This document shows, one piece after another, positions 22,648 through 30,697 of a stretch of DNA of 31,597 nt. Within the stretch, counting starts at the first letter, position 1; each line of letters begins with the position of its first letter. Source of the stretch: JBCCEJ01 sp039030335 (GTDB lineage Bacteria > Pseudomonadota > Gammaproteobacteria > HK1); contig JBCCEJ010000067.1 in assembly GCA_039030335.1 (NCBI GenBank), forward strand, positions 1 to 31,597, in the 5' to 3' direction. The notes below the pieces were generated by a model, which saw only the letters and a list, made by a program, of their open reading frames with translations, had not been told where the DNA came from and did no database searches. A program made the translations under genes and the position numbers.

Positions 22648-23835
22648 ATGAGCGCACCAGGCCTCGACCTGTCCAGGCGCGCCGCCATCGCTGGCGTTGG
22701 CGTCAGTCACTTCGGCCGCAACTTGCCGGATTCGCAGCTACGGCTGGCCGCCATTGCGTTCAAGCAGGCGCTCGACGATGCCGGGCTGTCGCGCGACGAT
22801 GTCGATGGGCTGGCCATCAACCTCGGCTGGCCGCTCGGGGTCGACTACGACCGCGCTGCAGACGCGTTTGGCCTGAACGTTCGTTACGTCAATCAGACCT
22901 GGACCCACGGCCGGTTCGTGACCATGTGCATTCAACAGGCTGCCATCGCCGTCGCGGCCGGTCTTGCCGACGTGGTCGCGTGCATCGCGGTCGCAAGCTT
23001 TACGCGCGAGCGTGACATCCTCGGCGGCCCTGGAGATTTCGAAGGATTGCGCGAAGAAGGCGGCACGCACGGCGAATATCCACCGTACGGAATGACCTCC
23101 CCCGCAGCCGGCGCGGCGATGGCGTATCAACGCTACATGTCGCTCTACGACGCAGACACGCGCGGACTCGGCGAAGTGGCCGTGACGATGCGCAACCATG
23201 CGCGCAAGAATCCGAACGCAGTCATGCAAAAACCGATGACGCTCGCCGACCATCAGAACGCTCGACCGATCGTTACGCCGCTCGGACTGTTCGACTGCTG
23301 CATCGTCAGCGACGGGGCTGTCGTGGTGCTGATCACCTCAGCGGAGCGGGCACGCGATCTTCGCAAACCCCCGGTTTACGTATCGGGCATGCAGGGCATT
23401 CGGGCGGGCCGCGATGAATTCATCTTTGCGCCACCAGGGCTCGGTATCAACCAGCAGCAACCAGGTGCGGTAGCGCCACGCCCGTCCGATCTGGATGCTT
23501 ACCGCATGGCCGGCATCGAGCGTCGTGACATCAACGGTCTGTACACCTACGACGCCTTTACGCCGCTGGTGCTGTTCGTATTGGAGCGATTCGGATTCTG
23601 CGCGCCCGGCGACGCCCACCAGTGGGTGCGCGGCGGGCGAATCGGTCTCGGTGGGGAACTACCGGTCAATACCTCCGGCGGTCTGCTATCCGAAGCGCAC
23701 GTGAGCGGTTGGAACTCGATCGCGGAGATCACCCGTCAGCTGCGCGGCGAGGCCGGCGAACGTCAGATCGCCAAGGCCAGCCATCTTCAATGGGGCACGT
23801 GCTGGGGCGATTCAGTCGTGTTCTCTGCGCACTGA
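22648..23835 (+). CDS. Thiolase-like (SCP-x/Ltp2-type) protein
   Basis: This 395-residue thiolase-fold protein of the lipid-transfer/SCP-x branch has RAAIAGVGVSHFGR at the start, and VTMCIQQAAIAVAAGLADVV where thiolases have the nucleophile helix (Cys94 near that position). LYTYDAFTPLVLFVLERFGFC (about 297-318) and NTSGGLLSEAHVSGWNSIAEITRQLRGEAG follow, with His351 replacing the usual GHP block. The typical thiolase C-terminal CxG motif is not seen, so the catalytic set is atypical. Related Ltp2 proteins pair with a DUF35 protein to act as retro-aldolases, and a DUF35 gene follows here after 8 nt. ATG at 22648. It may be a thiolase or an aldolase. Confidence 0.82.
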   Translation: MSAPGLDLSRRAAIAGVGVSHFGRNLPDSQLRLAAIAFKQALDDAGLSRDDVDGLAINLGWPLGVDYDRAADAFGLNVRYVNQTWTHGRFVTMCIQQAAIAVAAGLADVVACIAVASFTRERDILGGPGDFEGLREEGGTHGEYPPYGMTSPAAGAAMAYQRYMSLYDADTRGLGEVAVTMRNHARKNPNAVMQKPMTLADHQNARPIVTPLGLFDCCIVSDGAVVVLITSAERARDLRKPPVYVSGMQGIRAGRDEFIFAPPGLGINQQQPGAVAPRPSDLDAYRMAGIERRDINGLYTYDAFTPLVLFVLERFGFCAPGDAHQWVRGGRIGLGGELPVNTSGGLLSEAHVSGWNSIAEITRQLRGEAGERQIAKASHLQWGTCWGDSVVFSAH

Positions 23836-23843
23836 AATTACTG

Positions 23844-24257
23844 ATGGACAAACACACCAAACCGCTACCCAGGGTTACGCCCGACAACCAGCCGTTCTGG
23901 GACGCATGCCGACGCCACGAGCTGCTGGTGCAGCACTGCGCAGCCTGCGACGCCACGTTCTTGCCGCCGGCGCCGCTGTGCCCGCATTGCCTCGAATTGG
24001 ACCCGGGCTGGCGCGTTGCATCCGGGCGCGGCCAGGTCACCACCTTCGTCGAAATACACCAGAACTGGTTCCCGGCCTTTGCCGATGACCTGCCGTACAA
24101 CGTCGCACAGATTCAGCTCGACGAAGGGCCGCGATTGACGGCCAACCTGGTGGACGTTCAGGCTGCTGACATCGAAGTCGGCATGCCGGTGGAAGTGGTA
24201 TTCGACGACGTCGAGCCTGATTTCACGCTGCCGCGTTTTCGACCGGTGCGCACCTGA
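23844..24257 (+). CDS. DUF35 Zn-ribbon/OB-fold partner protein
   Basis: This 137-residue protein has an N-terminal rubredoxin-like Zn ribbon with four cysteines (Cys32, Cys35 in HCAACD; Cys46, Cys49 in CPHC). A helix (NQPFWDACRRHELLVQ) precedes it, and an OB-fold follows (GRGQVTTFVEIHQNW to VEVVFDDVE). Such proteins bind a thiolase-like or ketosynthase-like partner and can deliver acyl-CoA to it. The ATG at 23844 lies 8 nt after the thiolase-like stop. No good ribosome binding site is visible, so translation is probably coupled to the upstream gene. It converges with the ligase gene, 8 bp between stops. Confidence 0.88.
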   Translation: MDKHTKPLPRVTPDNQPFWDACRRHELLVQHCAACDATFLPPAPLCPHCLELDPGWRVASGRGQVTTFVEIHQNWFPAFADDLPYNVAQIQLDEGPRLTANLVDVQAADIEVGMPVEVVFDDVEPDFTLPRFRPVRT

Positions 24258-24265
24258 GCGCGGGG

Positions 24266-25870
24266 TCAGCTGCGTTCGAACAACAGCGGCATGGCCTGTT
24301 TGCGCACTTTGCCGGTCGACGTGAGCGGCAGCTGCGCCGCGCTTACGAATTGATACTGGCGCGGCCGCTTGTAGGCGGCGAGCGCTTCGATGCAAAGCGC
24401 GCGAAGTGAACTCTCTGTTGCGGGTTCTTCATCCGCCGCCACGATCAGCGCAGCGACGATCTCATCGCGTTCAGCATCCGGCAGCGGAACGACGAACGCG
24501 AGCGCCACGCCGGGGTGTGACATCAGCACCTCTTCTACTTCCACGGGTGCCACGTTGATGCCGCCCGTCTTGATCATCTCCTTTAATCGACCGCGAAAGT
24601 AGAGATAGCCGCCCGCATCCAGCAAGCCGAGATCGCCGGTCAGGAAATAACCATCTTCGTCGAATGCCGCCGCGTTTCTGGCTGCGTCGTTCAGATAGCC
24701 GCAGGTTACGTAGCCGCGCACACGAATCTCGCCGACTGTCCCCGCCGGACAGTTGACGCCCGTGTCCGGGTTCACGATGCGCATATCGACACCCGGCAGC
24801 GGCTGGCCAACCGCGTTGCAACGCAGGTCGAGCGGGGCGTCGGCGTCGGTTACGGCACAATTGCCATACGTCTCGGTCAGGCCGTAGATGTTGCAGATCT
24901 GTCGCGGCCCAAGTTCCGCCAACTCGCGAATCTGCTCAGGGGTACCGATCGTAAGACCGGTGCGCAGCGTCGACAGCGGCCGTTTGTCGAACATCGGCAG
25001 CGCCGTCATGGCCTGGATCATGTTCGGCGTCGCGTAGATGACGGTGCATCGTTCGTGTTCGATGAGCGCAAGCGCTTCACTTGCGTCGAACTGGCGCTGC
25101 AGCACGATCGCGCCCGCATGCGTCATCAGTGCGAACAGTGCGTTCTCGCAGCCAAGCCCCCAGAACAGTGAGACCGCGAGCCACAGGCGGTCGCCAGGTT
25201 TGAGGTGCTGGCGCTCACCGATGTGCCACATGTTCTCGACGAGCGCATAGTGCTGCAGTTGCACACCTTTCGGCGTGGCTGTCGACCCGGAGGTGTACAG
25301 CACGTAAGCCACGTCTTCGGGCTGAACTTGCGCACTGGCCACATCGGACTCGGACGGCCCGCAGCGCAAGCCACGCGCAACTACCGTTTCCCATGCTGCG
25401 GCACGCTCGAGCGGGCGGGCGTCCGGCTGCACGCGGATGATATGTTCCAGCCCGGGTAGCGCGCCTGCGTTCAGCAACGGTGCGAGGATCGCGACGTAAT
25501 CGTTACTCGCAAACTGGTCCGCCATGATGAGCGCGCGGGCGTCCGAATGCTCCAGCATGTAAGCGAGCTCGCGGCCCGTGGCCCAGGTATTGATGGAGAC
25601 CATGACACCGCCGATCGCAACGATAGCGAAGTCGGCGACCAGCCATTCAAGCTGGTTACCCATCAGGATGGCGACCTTGTCATCCGCCTCGAGCCCAAGA
25701 TCGAGCAAGCCCGCGGCAAGTGCCCGAACGTCGCGTTGAAATGCGGCGTAAGTGCGTCGGCGTTCACCGTCGACTACGAATTCCTGATCCGGATACCGGT
25801 TGGCCATCTCGGCCAGAAGTGCAGGCAGAGTACGTGCTGCGGGCGCATCCATGTGTATGCCGTGTTTCAT
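24266..25870 (-). CDS. Acyl-CoA synthetase (AMP-forming)
   Basis: This 534-residue ANL-superfamily ligase activates a carboxylic acid to its CoA thioester through an acyl-AMP. It shows the phosphate loop YTSGSTATPKG (about 193-202), IYGLTETYG, TGDLGLLDAGGYLYFRGR, KEMIKTGGINVAPVEVEE and the C-terminal catalytic Lys in STGKVRKQ (about 521). The N-terminal part (PALLAEMANRYPDQEFVV) is the normal start of the fold, so ATG at 25868-25870 is chosen, although no ribosome binding site precedes it. An open frame extends about 100 codons upstream through a transposase remnant and is not part of the protein. The IS end lies only about 30 bp upstream of this start, so the native promoter may be lost. Confidence 0.85.
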   Translation of the reverse strand: MKHGIHMDAPAARTLPALLAEMANRYPDQEFVVDGERRRTYAAFQRDVRALAAGLLDLGLEADDKVAILMGNQLEWLVADFAIVAIGGVMVSINTWATGRELAYMLEHSDARALIMADQFASNDYVAILAPLLNAGALPGLEHIIRVQPDARPLERAAAWETVVARGLRCGPSESDVASAQVQPEDVAYVLYTSGSTATPKGVQLQHYALVENMWHIGERQHLKPGDRLWLAVSLFWGLGCENALFALMTHAGAIVLQRQFDASEALALIEHERCTVIYATPNMIQAMTALPMFDKRPLSTLRTGLTIGTPEQIRELAELGPRQICNIYGLTETYGNCAVTDADAPLDLRCNAVGQPLPGVDMRIVNPDTGVNCPAGTVGEIRVRGYVTCGYLNDAARNAAAFDEDGYFLTGDLGLLDAGGYLYFRGRLKEMIKTGGINVAPVEVEEVLMSHPGVALAFVVPLPDAERDEIVAALIVAADEEPATESSLRALCIEALAAYKRPRQYQFVSAAQLPLTSTGKVRKQAMPLLFERS

Positions 25871-25900
25871 GTGGTCACGCTGGGCGAGTTTCCGGTCGGA

Positions 25901-26260
25901 TGGTAATCCCCCATTTCCAACCGGCTTGAGAAGTGGAGTCAGGCCGCCATGGCCAATCTCTGTTTCGGGGTGAACCGTCCCAGCGCCATGTTCGGCCGTT
26001 CGTTGTTGTACGTCCAGAGCCGTCGTGTCGCGTAGTTCTGGACCTGTCGGATGGATTCGAACAGGTACTGGACGAGCCAGTCGAAGCGCCCGGTTCGGTT
26101 GTATCTCTCCACATAGCCGTTTTGCTGTGGCTTGGCCCGTTGACTGTACTCCAGACGAATTCCACACCGCTCTGCCCGGTTCATCAGTGCGCCGCTGATG
26201 TAATCGGGGCCGTTTACGCGCCGCCGAGCGACTCGATAACGCGCGCGACCATCCATCCGT
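25901..26260 (-). mobile_element. IS3-family insertion sequence remnant (OrfB 3' part)
   Basis: Reading on the minus strand to the stop at 25939-25941, the C-terminal part of an IS3-family OrfB integrase core is clear: GPDYISGALMNRAERCGIRLEYSQ, KPQQNGYVERYNRT (catalytic Glu in YVERYNRT) and WTYNNERPNMALG near the end. At about 26215 the catalytic DNG Asp is missing (RVNGPDY). Upstream, residues in another frame (RVIESLGG) suggest a deletion and frameshift. The TGGTAATCCCCCATTT sequence (25901-25916) fits a right terminal repeat of this IS group. No intact OrfA or left end was found. This is a dead fragment. Confidence 0.75.
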
Positions 26261-26430
26261 CTCAACGGCCCCTTTTGGTGTGGCGACGGCGCTCCGTCGA
26301 ATGGGGGCTCACTTGCCCGCCATCCGCTCGAGTTCGGTCGTGCATACGCACACATCCAAGCGCGCGCTCGCGCAATAGCCGTGCTGCCTGTAACCTTCAT
26401 CGTTTCACCGCTGGTGAGGTTTGATTTTTC
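26261..26430. other. Region between the IS3 remnant and the cyclase gene
   Basis: These 170 bp on the outer side of the transposase remnant hold no gene I recognise. GAGGT at 26416-26420, 10 nt before the GTG, is the ribosome binding site for the cyclase-ATPase gene. No clear promoter stands out. Confidence 0.3.
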
Positions 26431-29400
26431 GTGACGCCCGTCCGACGGTGGCTCGGTAACCTGGGACTCGCCCAATACGCGGATGAGTTCGAGTCGCAAC
26501 AGGTTGAACTCGACCATCTTTCTGAACTCGACCACGACACCCTCAAAGAGTTGGGCGTGCGTGTGTTGGGTCATCGTCTGACGATTCTGAAGTCTGCAGT
26601 CGCCACGGAGACCGTGGAGATGTCGAGCAAGCCGGAAGCAAAGTCGGTGCAAGGTGCGAGCGGACCCGAGCGCCGACACTTAACGGTCATGTTTGCCGAT
26701 CTCGTCGGGTCGACGGCAATGTCGCGGCAACTCGACATGGAAGACCTCCGCGTCGTTAACCGCTCCTACCAGGCGCGCGCCACCGAGGCAATAGAGCGGT
26801 TCGGTGGCAGCGTAATCCGATACATGGGCGATGGCGTTCTCGCTTACTTTGGCTATCCACAAGCGTTTGAAGATGATGCTGAGCGGGCAGTGAGAGCGGG
26901 CTGGGCGCTGGTTGATGCGGTGCGCGAAATATCTGTCGCCGACCTCATAGACGTCGACATTCAGCTTTCATGTCGAGTGGGAATCGCATCAGGACCGGTG
27001 GTTGTGGGCGATTTGATTGGCGACGGTGCCGCTCAAGAGTTGGCCGCAGTGGGAGAAACGCCAAACCTCGCGGCACGGGCGGAGGCGTCTGCCGAACCCA
27101 ACACCGTGTTCGTGAGTGGCAACACACACCGGTTGACTCAGCATGCTATTGAATACGAGTCAGCCGGCTTGTTCGCCCTGAAAGGAATAGGCCGGGAAGT
27201 CGAACTTTGGCGCGCCGCGCGCGAACAAAGTGTTGGAAGCCGCTTTCACGCTGCGCGAACGGCCAACTTAGGCGAGCTGGTCGGACGAGAAGGTGAGCTG
27301 GAGCTCCTAAAGGGCAGATGGCGAGGCGCCCAGTCGGGCTCGGGACACGCAATCATTTTGTCCGGCGAACCTGGGATCGGTAAGTCGCGTCTCGCCGAAG
27401 CCCTTCGCGACATTGCGATGAGCGACGGTCAGGAATGCTTCGTGCTTCAGTGTTCCCCTTACCAGTCCAATAGCCCGTTCTATCCGTTCGTCTCTCATAT
27501 TGCGCAAGCCTGCGAACTCTCATATGACCAGCAGCGCGACTTACGCGCATTAGCATTGCGCGAATACTTTCGAAATCTGGACTTTGCGCAGGACGATGCG
27601 GAACAACTGGCGGATCTTTTTGGATTTGGCGCTGACGCCTCTCAACGTCAATCGCCACAACAAAAAGGAGCAGCAACAGAGGCATCACTACTCAGATATT
27701 TGAGAACCATTGCCGCAATCAAACCTCTGCTGCTAATCGTCGAAGACTTGCAGTGGGCCGACGCTTCGACGACAGAAATGGTAGAGAAACTAGTTGGCGT
27801 TATGGAGTCCATACCTGCACTCGCGATTCTCACTCACCGATCTGACTACGCACTTCCCTGGTCTGACACAGCGAATGCGACGGTCATCAGTTTGAGCCGG
27901 ATGGGCAAACGCGAAGCGGAACTGCTGGCACAAAGCGTGTTTCGCCAACGAGGTATGGATGAACGAATGTCGAAGACTATAGTGGATCGGGCAGACGGGA
28001 TTCCCTTGTTTATCGAAGAGCTCACCCAAGCAGCGTCAGAAGCCGCCGATGTGTCCAACCAAGCGACCGTCCCGGATACGTTGATCGCCGCTCTCGTCGC
28101 CCGAATTGACCGTTCTCGCGCGGCACGAGATGTGGCGCAAACTGCCTCAGTTCTTGGGCGCGACTTCAGCTATCGTGAGCTTCAAACCGTCAACCAAGCT
28201 TCGTCGGCCGTGCTCAATGATGGCTTCAAAGATCTAGTGGACGCCCGATTGCTGCAAGTCACCGGCGCGCCACCCGACGCACGTTGCCGGTTCCGTCATG
28301 CCCTGATTCGCGACGCGGCGTACTCGACACTGACACGAGAGCGCCGGCGCGCCCTTCATGCAGCGGCAGCAGGTCTGCTAAAGCAAGAGGAACAGGGCCG
28401 AAATAGCGCCGAGAACGCCGAGAGCCTGGCTCATCACCTTGCGGAGTCGTCCCAGCTAGATCTGGCGGTGAATGTTATGAGGGAGGCGACAGCGGCCGCC
28501 GTAAGTCGTGGGGCTTATGCGGATGCATACGGTCTTCTCCAACGTACGCTTGACTACTTACACGGCGCGCAAACTCAATCCATGCCGGTGTCTGAGCTCC
28601 ATGTCGAGATGGGACAGCTTGCTCGCGTGATATTTGGACCTGGTGATGTGCGCGTGCAAGCACACTTTGAAGCGGCACTCGAACTCGAAGCACCAGACGC
28701 GCGTACTGAGCAAAAGTTTCTTTCACGGCGTGCGCTATGGCAATTGGCGAACGACGCTGCGCAGTATCAGAAGGCGCTGCACATCGCTGACGACCTGCTC
28801 GAGATAGCCGAACAGGCGGCTGACCCAAATCTCATTGTAAGAGCGGAACTCTGCCGCGGACCCGCACTGCTGTTCGCCGGCGAGCACTGTGCAGCGCATT
28901 TGGCCTTCGGTGAAGCATTGGAGACCTTCAGACAACTTGATGGCACCAACGCTACGGCCGTCGGCCAGGGCGAGCAAATCACCTGCCTGCTCTATTCAGC
29001 TTACTCGGACTGGCACGCCGGAAAGCATTCGGCTGCATGGAACACGTTGCGACGCGTGCTCGAAGGCGAAGAGCGCGCGCGTGGTCCCTTTCAGCGCGCG
29101 ATGGCGCTCGCGTTCGCATCGCACGTCGCGTACTTGGACCGAAACTACGAGGCCGTTTCAACTTATGCACAAGAGTGCGTAGAGGTGGCATCAAAAGCCG
29201 GCGACTTGATGTGGAGAGACTTCGCCGAGATTCATGCAGGCTTCCTCAAGGCTCGCCAAGGCCTGGCGCAGGGCGTCGCGCAAATCGCGGAAGCACGGCA
29301 GCGGTGGCGCGAAAGAGGCTTTGAGATTAATACCCATCACCTTTGGCAAATCATGGAGGCAGAGGCCGCCGGATTGGTTGGCAGGGTGGATGATGGTCTA

Positions 29401-29736
29401 AGCCTAATCGCCGACGCCGAGGACAAAATGGAGACGGGCGAAGAGCGATACGTCGCATCGGAGGTGTTCCGTGTCCATGCGCAGCTGTGTGGCCAGGCCT
29501 CGGCTGATGCGCGGACGTCCGAATCGCTGTTGATTGCGGCAGTTGAAACAGCGCAGGAGATCGGGTCGCTTGGTCTTGAGCTTAGGTCGACTGTCGCCTA
29601 TGCACGCTGGCTGGAGGAAAAGGGTAATGCTGGTCGGCTGCGCGAGGGTCTCGAGTCGCTCATCTCTCGCTTTAACTTCGCGGACCCACCCTCCTCCGAC
29701 TTGGACTACGCCATAAGCTTGGTGAAGTCCGCGTGA
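26431..29736 (+). CDS. SAM - class III nucleotide cyclase - STAND ATPase - TPR protein
   Basis: This is an 1101-residue multi-domain regulator. A SAM domain (about 3-55, RRWLGNLGLAQYADEF to LGHRLTILK) comes first. A class III cyclase follows (about 82-230): FADLVGSTA (Asp90), YMGDGVLAYFGYP (Asp134), GIASGPVVVGDLIG and TPNLAARAEA (Asn212, Arg216). An AAA/STAND ATPase covers about 285-600, with Walker A GEPGIGKS and Walker B LLLIVEDLQWAD. The C-terminal half (about 650-1095) is helical TPR-like repeats. The cyclase would make cAMP or cGMP; Arg130 stands where many enzymes have a specificity Lys, so the nucleotide is uncertain. GTG at 26431 has GAGGT upstream. Composition is distinctly lower in GC than the neighbours (27 of 60 at 27661-27720). 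It was probably acquired horizontally. Confidence 0.88.
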   Translation: MTPVRRWLGNLGLAQYADEFESQQVELDHLSELDHDTLKELGVRVLGHRLTILKSAVATETVEMSSKPEAKSVQGASGPERRHLTVMFADLVGSTAMSRQLDMEDLRVVNRSYQARATEAIERFGGSVIRYMGDGVLAYFGYPQAFEDDAERAVRAGWALVDAVREISVADLIDVDIQLSCRVGIASGPVVVGDLIGDGAAQELAAVGETPNLAARAEASAEPNTVFVSGNTHRLTQHAIEYESAGLFALKGIGREVELWRAAREQSVGSRFHAARTANLGELVGREGELELLKGRWRGAQSGSGHAIILSGEPGIGKSRLAEALRDIAMSDGQECFVLQCSPYQSNSPFYPFVSHIAQACELSYDQQRDLRALALREYFRNLDFAQDDAEQLADLFGFGADASQRQSPQQKGAATEASLLRYLRTIAAIKPLLLIVEDLQWADASTTEMVEKLVGVMESIPALAILTHRSDYALPWSDTANATVISLSRMGKREAELLAQSVFRQRGMDERMSKTIVDRADGIPLFIEELTQAASEAADVSNQATVPDTLIAALVARIDRSRAARDVAQTASVLGRDFSYRELQTVNQASSAVLNDGFKDLVDARLLQVTGAPPDARCRFRHALIRDAAYSTLTRERRRALHAAAAGLLKQEEQGRNSAENAESLAHHLAESSQLDLAVNVMREATAAAVSRGAYADAYGLLQRTLDYLHGAQTQSMPVSELHVEMGQLARVIFGPGDVRVQAHFEAALELEAPDARTEQKFLSRRALWQLANDAAQYQKALHIADDLLEIAEQAADPNLIVRAELCRGPALLFAGEHCAAHLAFGEALETFRQLDGTNATAVGQGEQITCLLYSAYSDWHAGKHSAAWNTLRRVLEGEERARGPFQRAMALAFASHVAYLDRNYEAVSTYAQECVEVASKAGDLMWRDFAEIHAGFLKARQGLAQGVAQIAEARQRWRERGFEINTHHLWQIMEAEAAGLVGRVDDGLSLIADAEDKMETGEERYVASEVFRVHAQLCGQASADARTSESLLIAAVETAQEIGSLGLELRSTVAYARWLEEKGNAGRLREGLESLISRFNFADPPSSDLDYAISLVKSA

Positions 29737-30028
29737 CAAATTTCATGGCTGACGCCATCGTTGTCATGCCGCGATTGCGATTGGTTCCAGTCGGTCCCGA
29801 AGCGAATACGAACTTCAAACTGCGCATCACGTCGCCTCGGCGGGCATCGGCGCCGGAAGCAACCCGGAATTGGGGCTGTAAGGGTCGACTCGAATCGCCG
29901 GCGGGTCGCCGGCTGACAGCGACGTAGCTGTCAGGCTGACAGGTTCGGCGCCCAATCCTTACAGCCGCGCGGCCGAGCCGATAGCCGCTTGGCCAGATGC
30001 GGGCTTCTTTGGTTCGATAGTATTGAAG
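29737..30028. other. Non-coding stretch with nested inverted repeats
   Basis: No credible gene lies here; the short open frames have no ribosome binding site or recognisable domain. It begins right after the cyclase stop, and its main content is the nested inverted repeat at 29874-29966. Confidence 0.4.
29874..29966. repeat. Nested inverted repeats downstream of the cyclase gene
   Basis: GGCTGTAAGG at 29874-29883 is matched in inverted orientation by CCTTACAGCC at 29957-29966. Inside, CTGACAGC (29913-29920) and GCTGTCAG (29927-29934) form a perfect 8-bp stem around GACGTA. The outer pair could be terminal repeats of a small element, and the inner pair a hairpin. I cannot match either to a known family. 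It lies about 140 bp after the cyclase stop and could also help end its transcript. Confidence 0.5.
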
Positions 30029-30555
30029 CTGCGCCCAGGCAGCCACCGGCGTCAGTCGGGCCTCTCACTTGGAAGGCTGCGCGAGAATCGAAGTGATGAC
30101 CTTTGGCGCGGTCGAAGGTCGACCCGAAGAGCGTAGGTCAGGATGCCCGGAGTAAACACGCCGTGGCAACCGGTAAGAACATGCCTGGGCCAACGCCGCT
30201 TTGGCGTTGCTTCCATCGAGGATAGGCGGACCCAGTCAAGTCCGGTCCGGGAGCGGTGCTGAAACGATAGCGGCTCTGGAGATTCATCGTCGCGGGGACC
30301 GTGAGCGAACCGGGCACGCGCGCAATGCTCTAGTGAGCGCTGGTACGCCAAGGCGTATCGCGCACCGACTGGCCAAGGGCCCGGCAGCAACACGATAACG
30401 CACCGCTACATCGGCAAACCCCGCGAGTGCACCGGCGCGCTGTTAACGAGTTGCCAATCCAGACCGGGTCGAAGCCCAGGTCTTCAGTATCGTTGGCAAG
30501 CGGCATCAATGGCCTGCCCGAAGGGCGCCCCTCCCTAATCGCTACACGTGTGGGA
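30029..30555 (+). mobile_element. Possible group II intron 5' ribozyme fragment (no RT gene)
   Basis: This gene-free stretch begins with CTGCGCCCAG, close to the GUGCGCCCAG 5' end of bacterial group II introns. It continues with segments that recall intron domain I: GAGCGGTGCTGAAACGATAG, GACCGTGAGCGAAC, CTAGTGAGCGCTGGTACGCC and GGTCGAAGCCCAGG. It ends CTACACGTGTGGGAATG, a sequence type often found before the intron-encoded reverse transcriptase. No reverse transcriptase frame and no domain V (the GAAA-loop hairpin) follows; the hydrolase gene begins soon after. I judge this from memory of intron consensus, without alignment. If right it is a truncated, splicing-dead intron. Confidence 0.5.
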
Positions 30556-30636
30556 ATGACTTAAGCGACCGGCGCTGGCATGGATACTTCCCCGCTGTAG
30601 ATGTGTGCAAGGATGCTGATGGCGGTCGCCGGGGCC

Positions 30637-30655
30637 CGCGAACATGTAGTTCGCG
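30637..30655. terminator. Hairpin downstream of the epoxide hydrolase gene
   Basis: CGCGAAC and GTTCGCG form a perfect 7-bp stem around ATGTA. It lies about 40 bp beyond the stop of the minus-strand hydrolase gene, so it could be its terminator. No U-tract is obvious on that strand. Confidence 0.35.
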
Positions 30656-30697
30656 TGCGGATCCAGATGTCACCGTCATCATTGCAACTGGCACGAC

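Noticed and set aside
25871..26167. A 99-codon upstream extension of the acyl-CoA ligase frame
   Set aside because: It runs through the transposase remnant in a different frame and has no homology to ligase N-termini.
26341..26600. A minus-strand frame in front of the transposase remnant
   Set aside because: It overlaps the start of the cyclase gene and shows no OrfA or integrase motifs, so I do not extend the IS remnant there.
30052..30393. A 113-codon minus-strand frame in the gene-free region
   Set aside because: No domain, no ribosome binding site; the region looks like structured RNA or intron relic rather than coding DNA.
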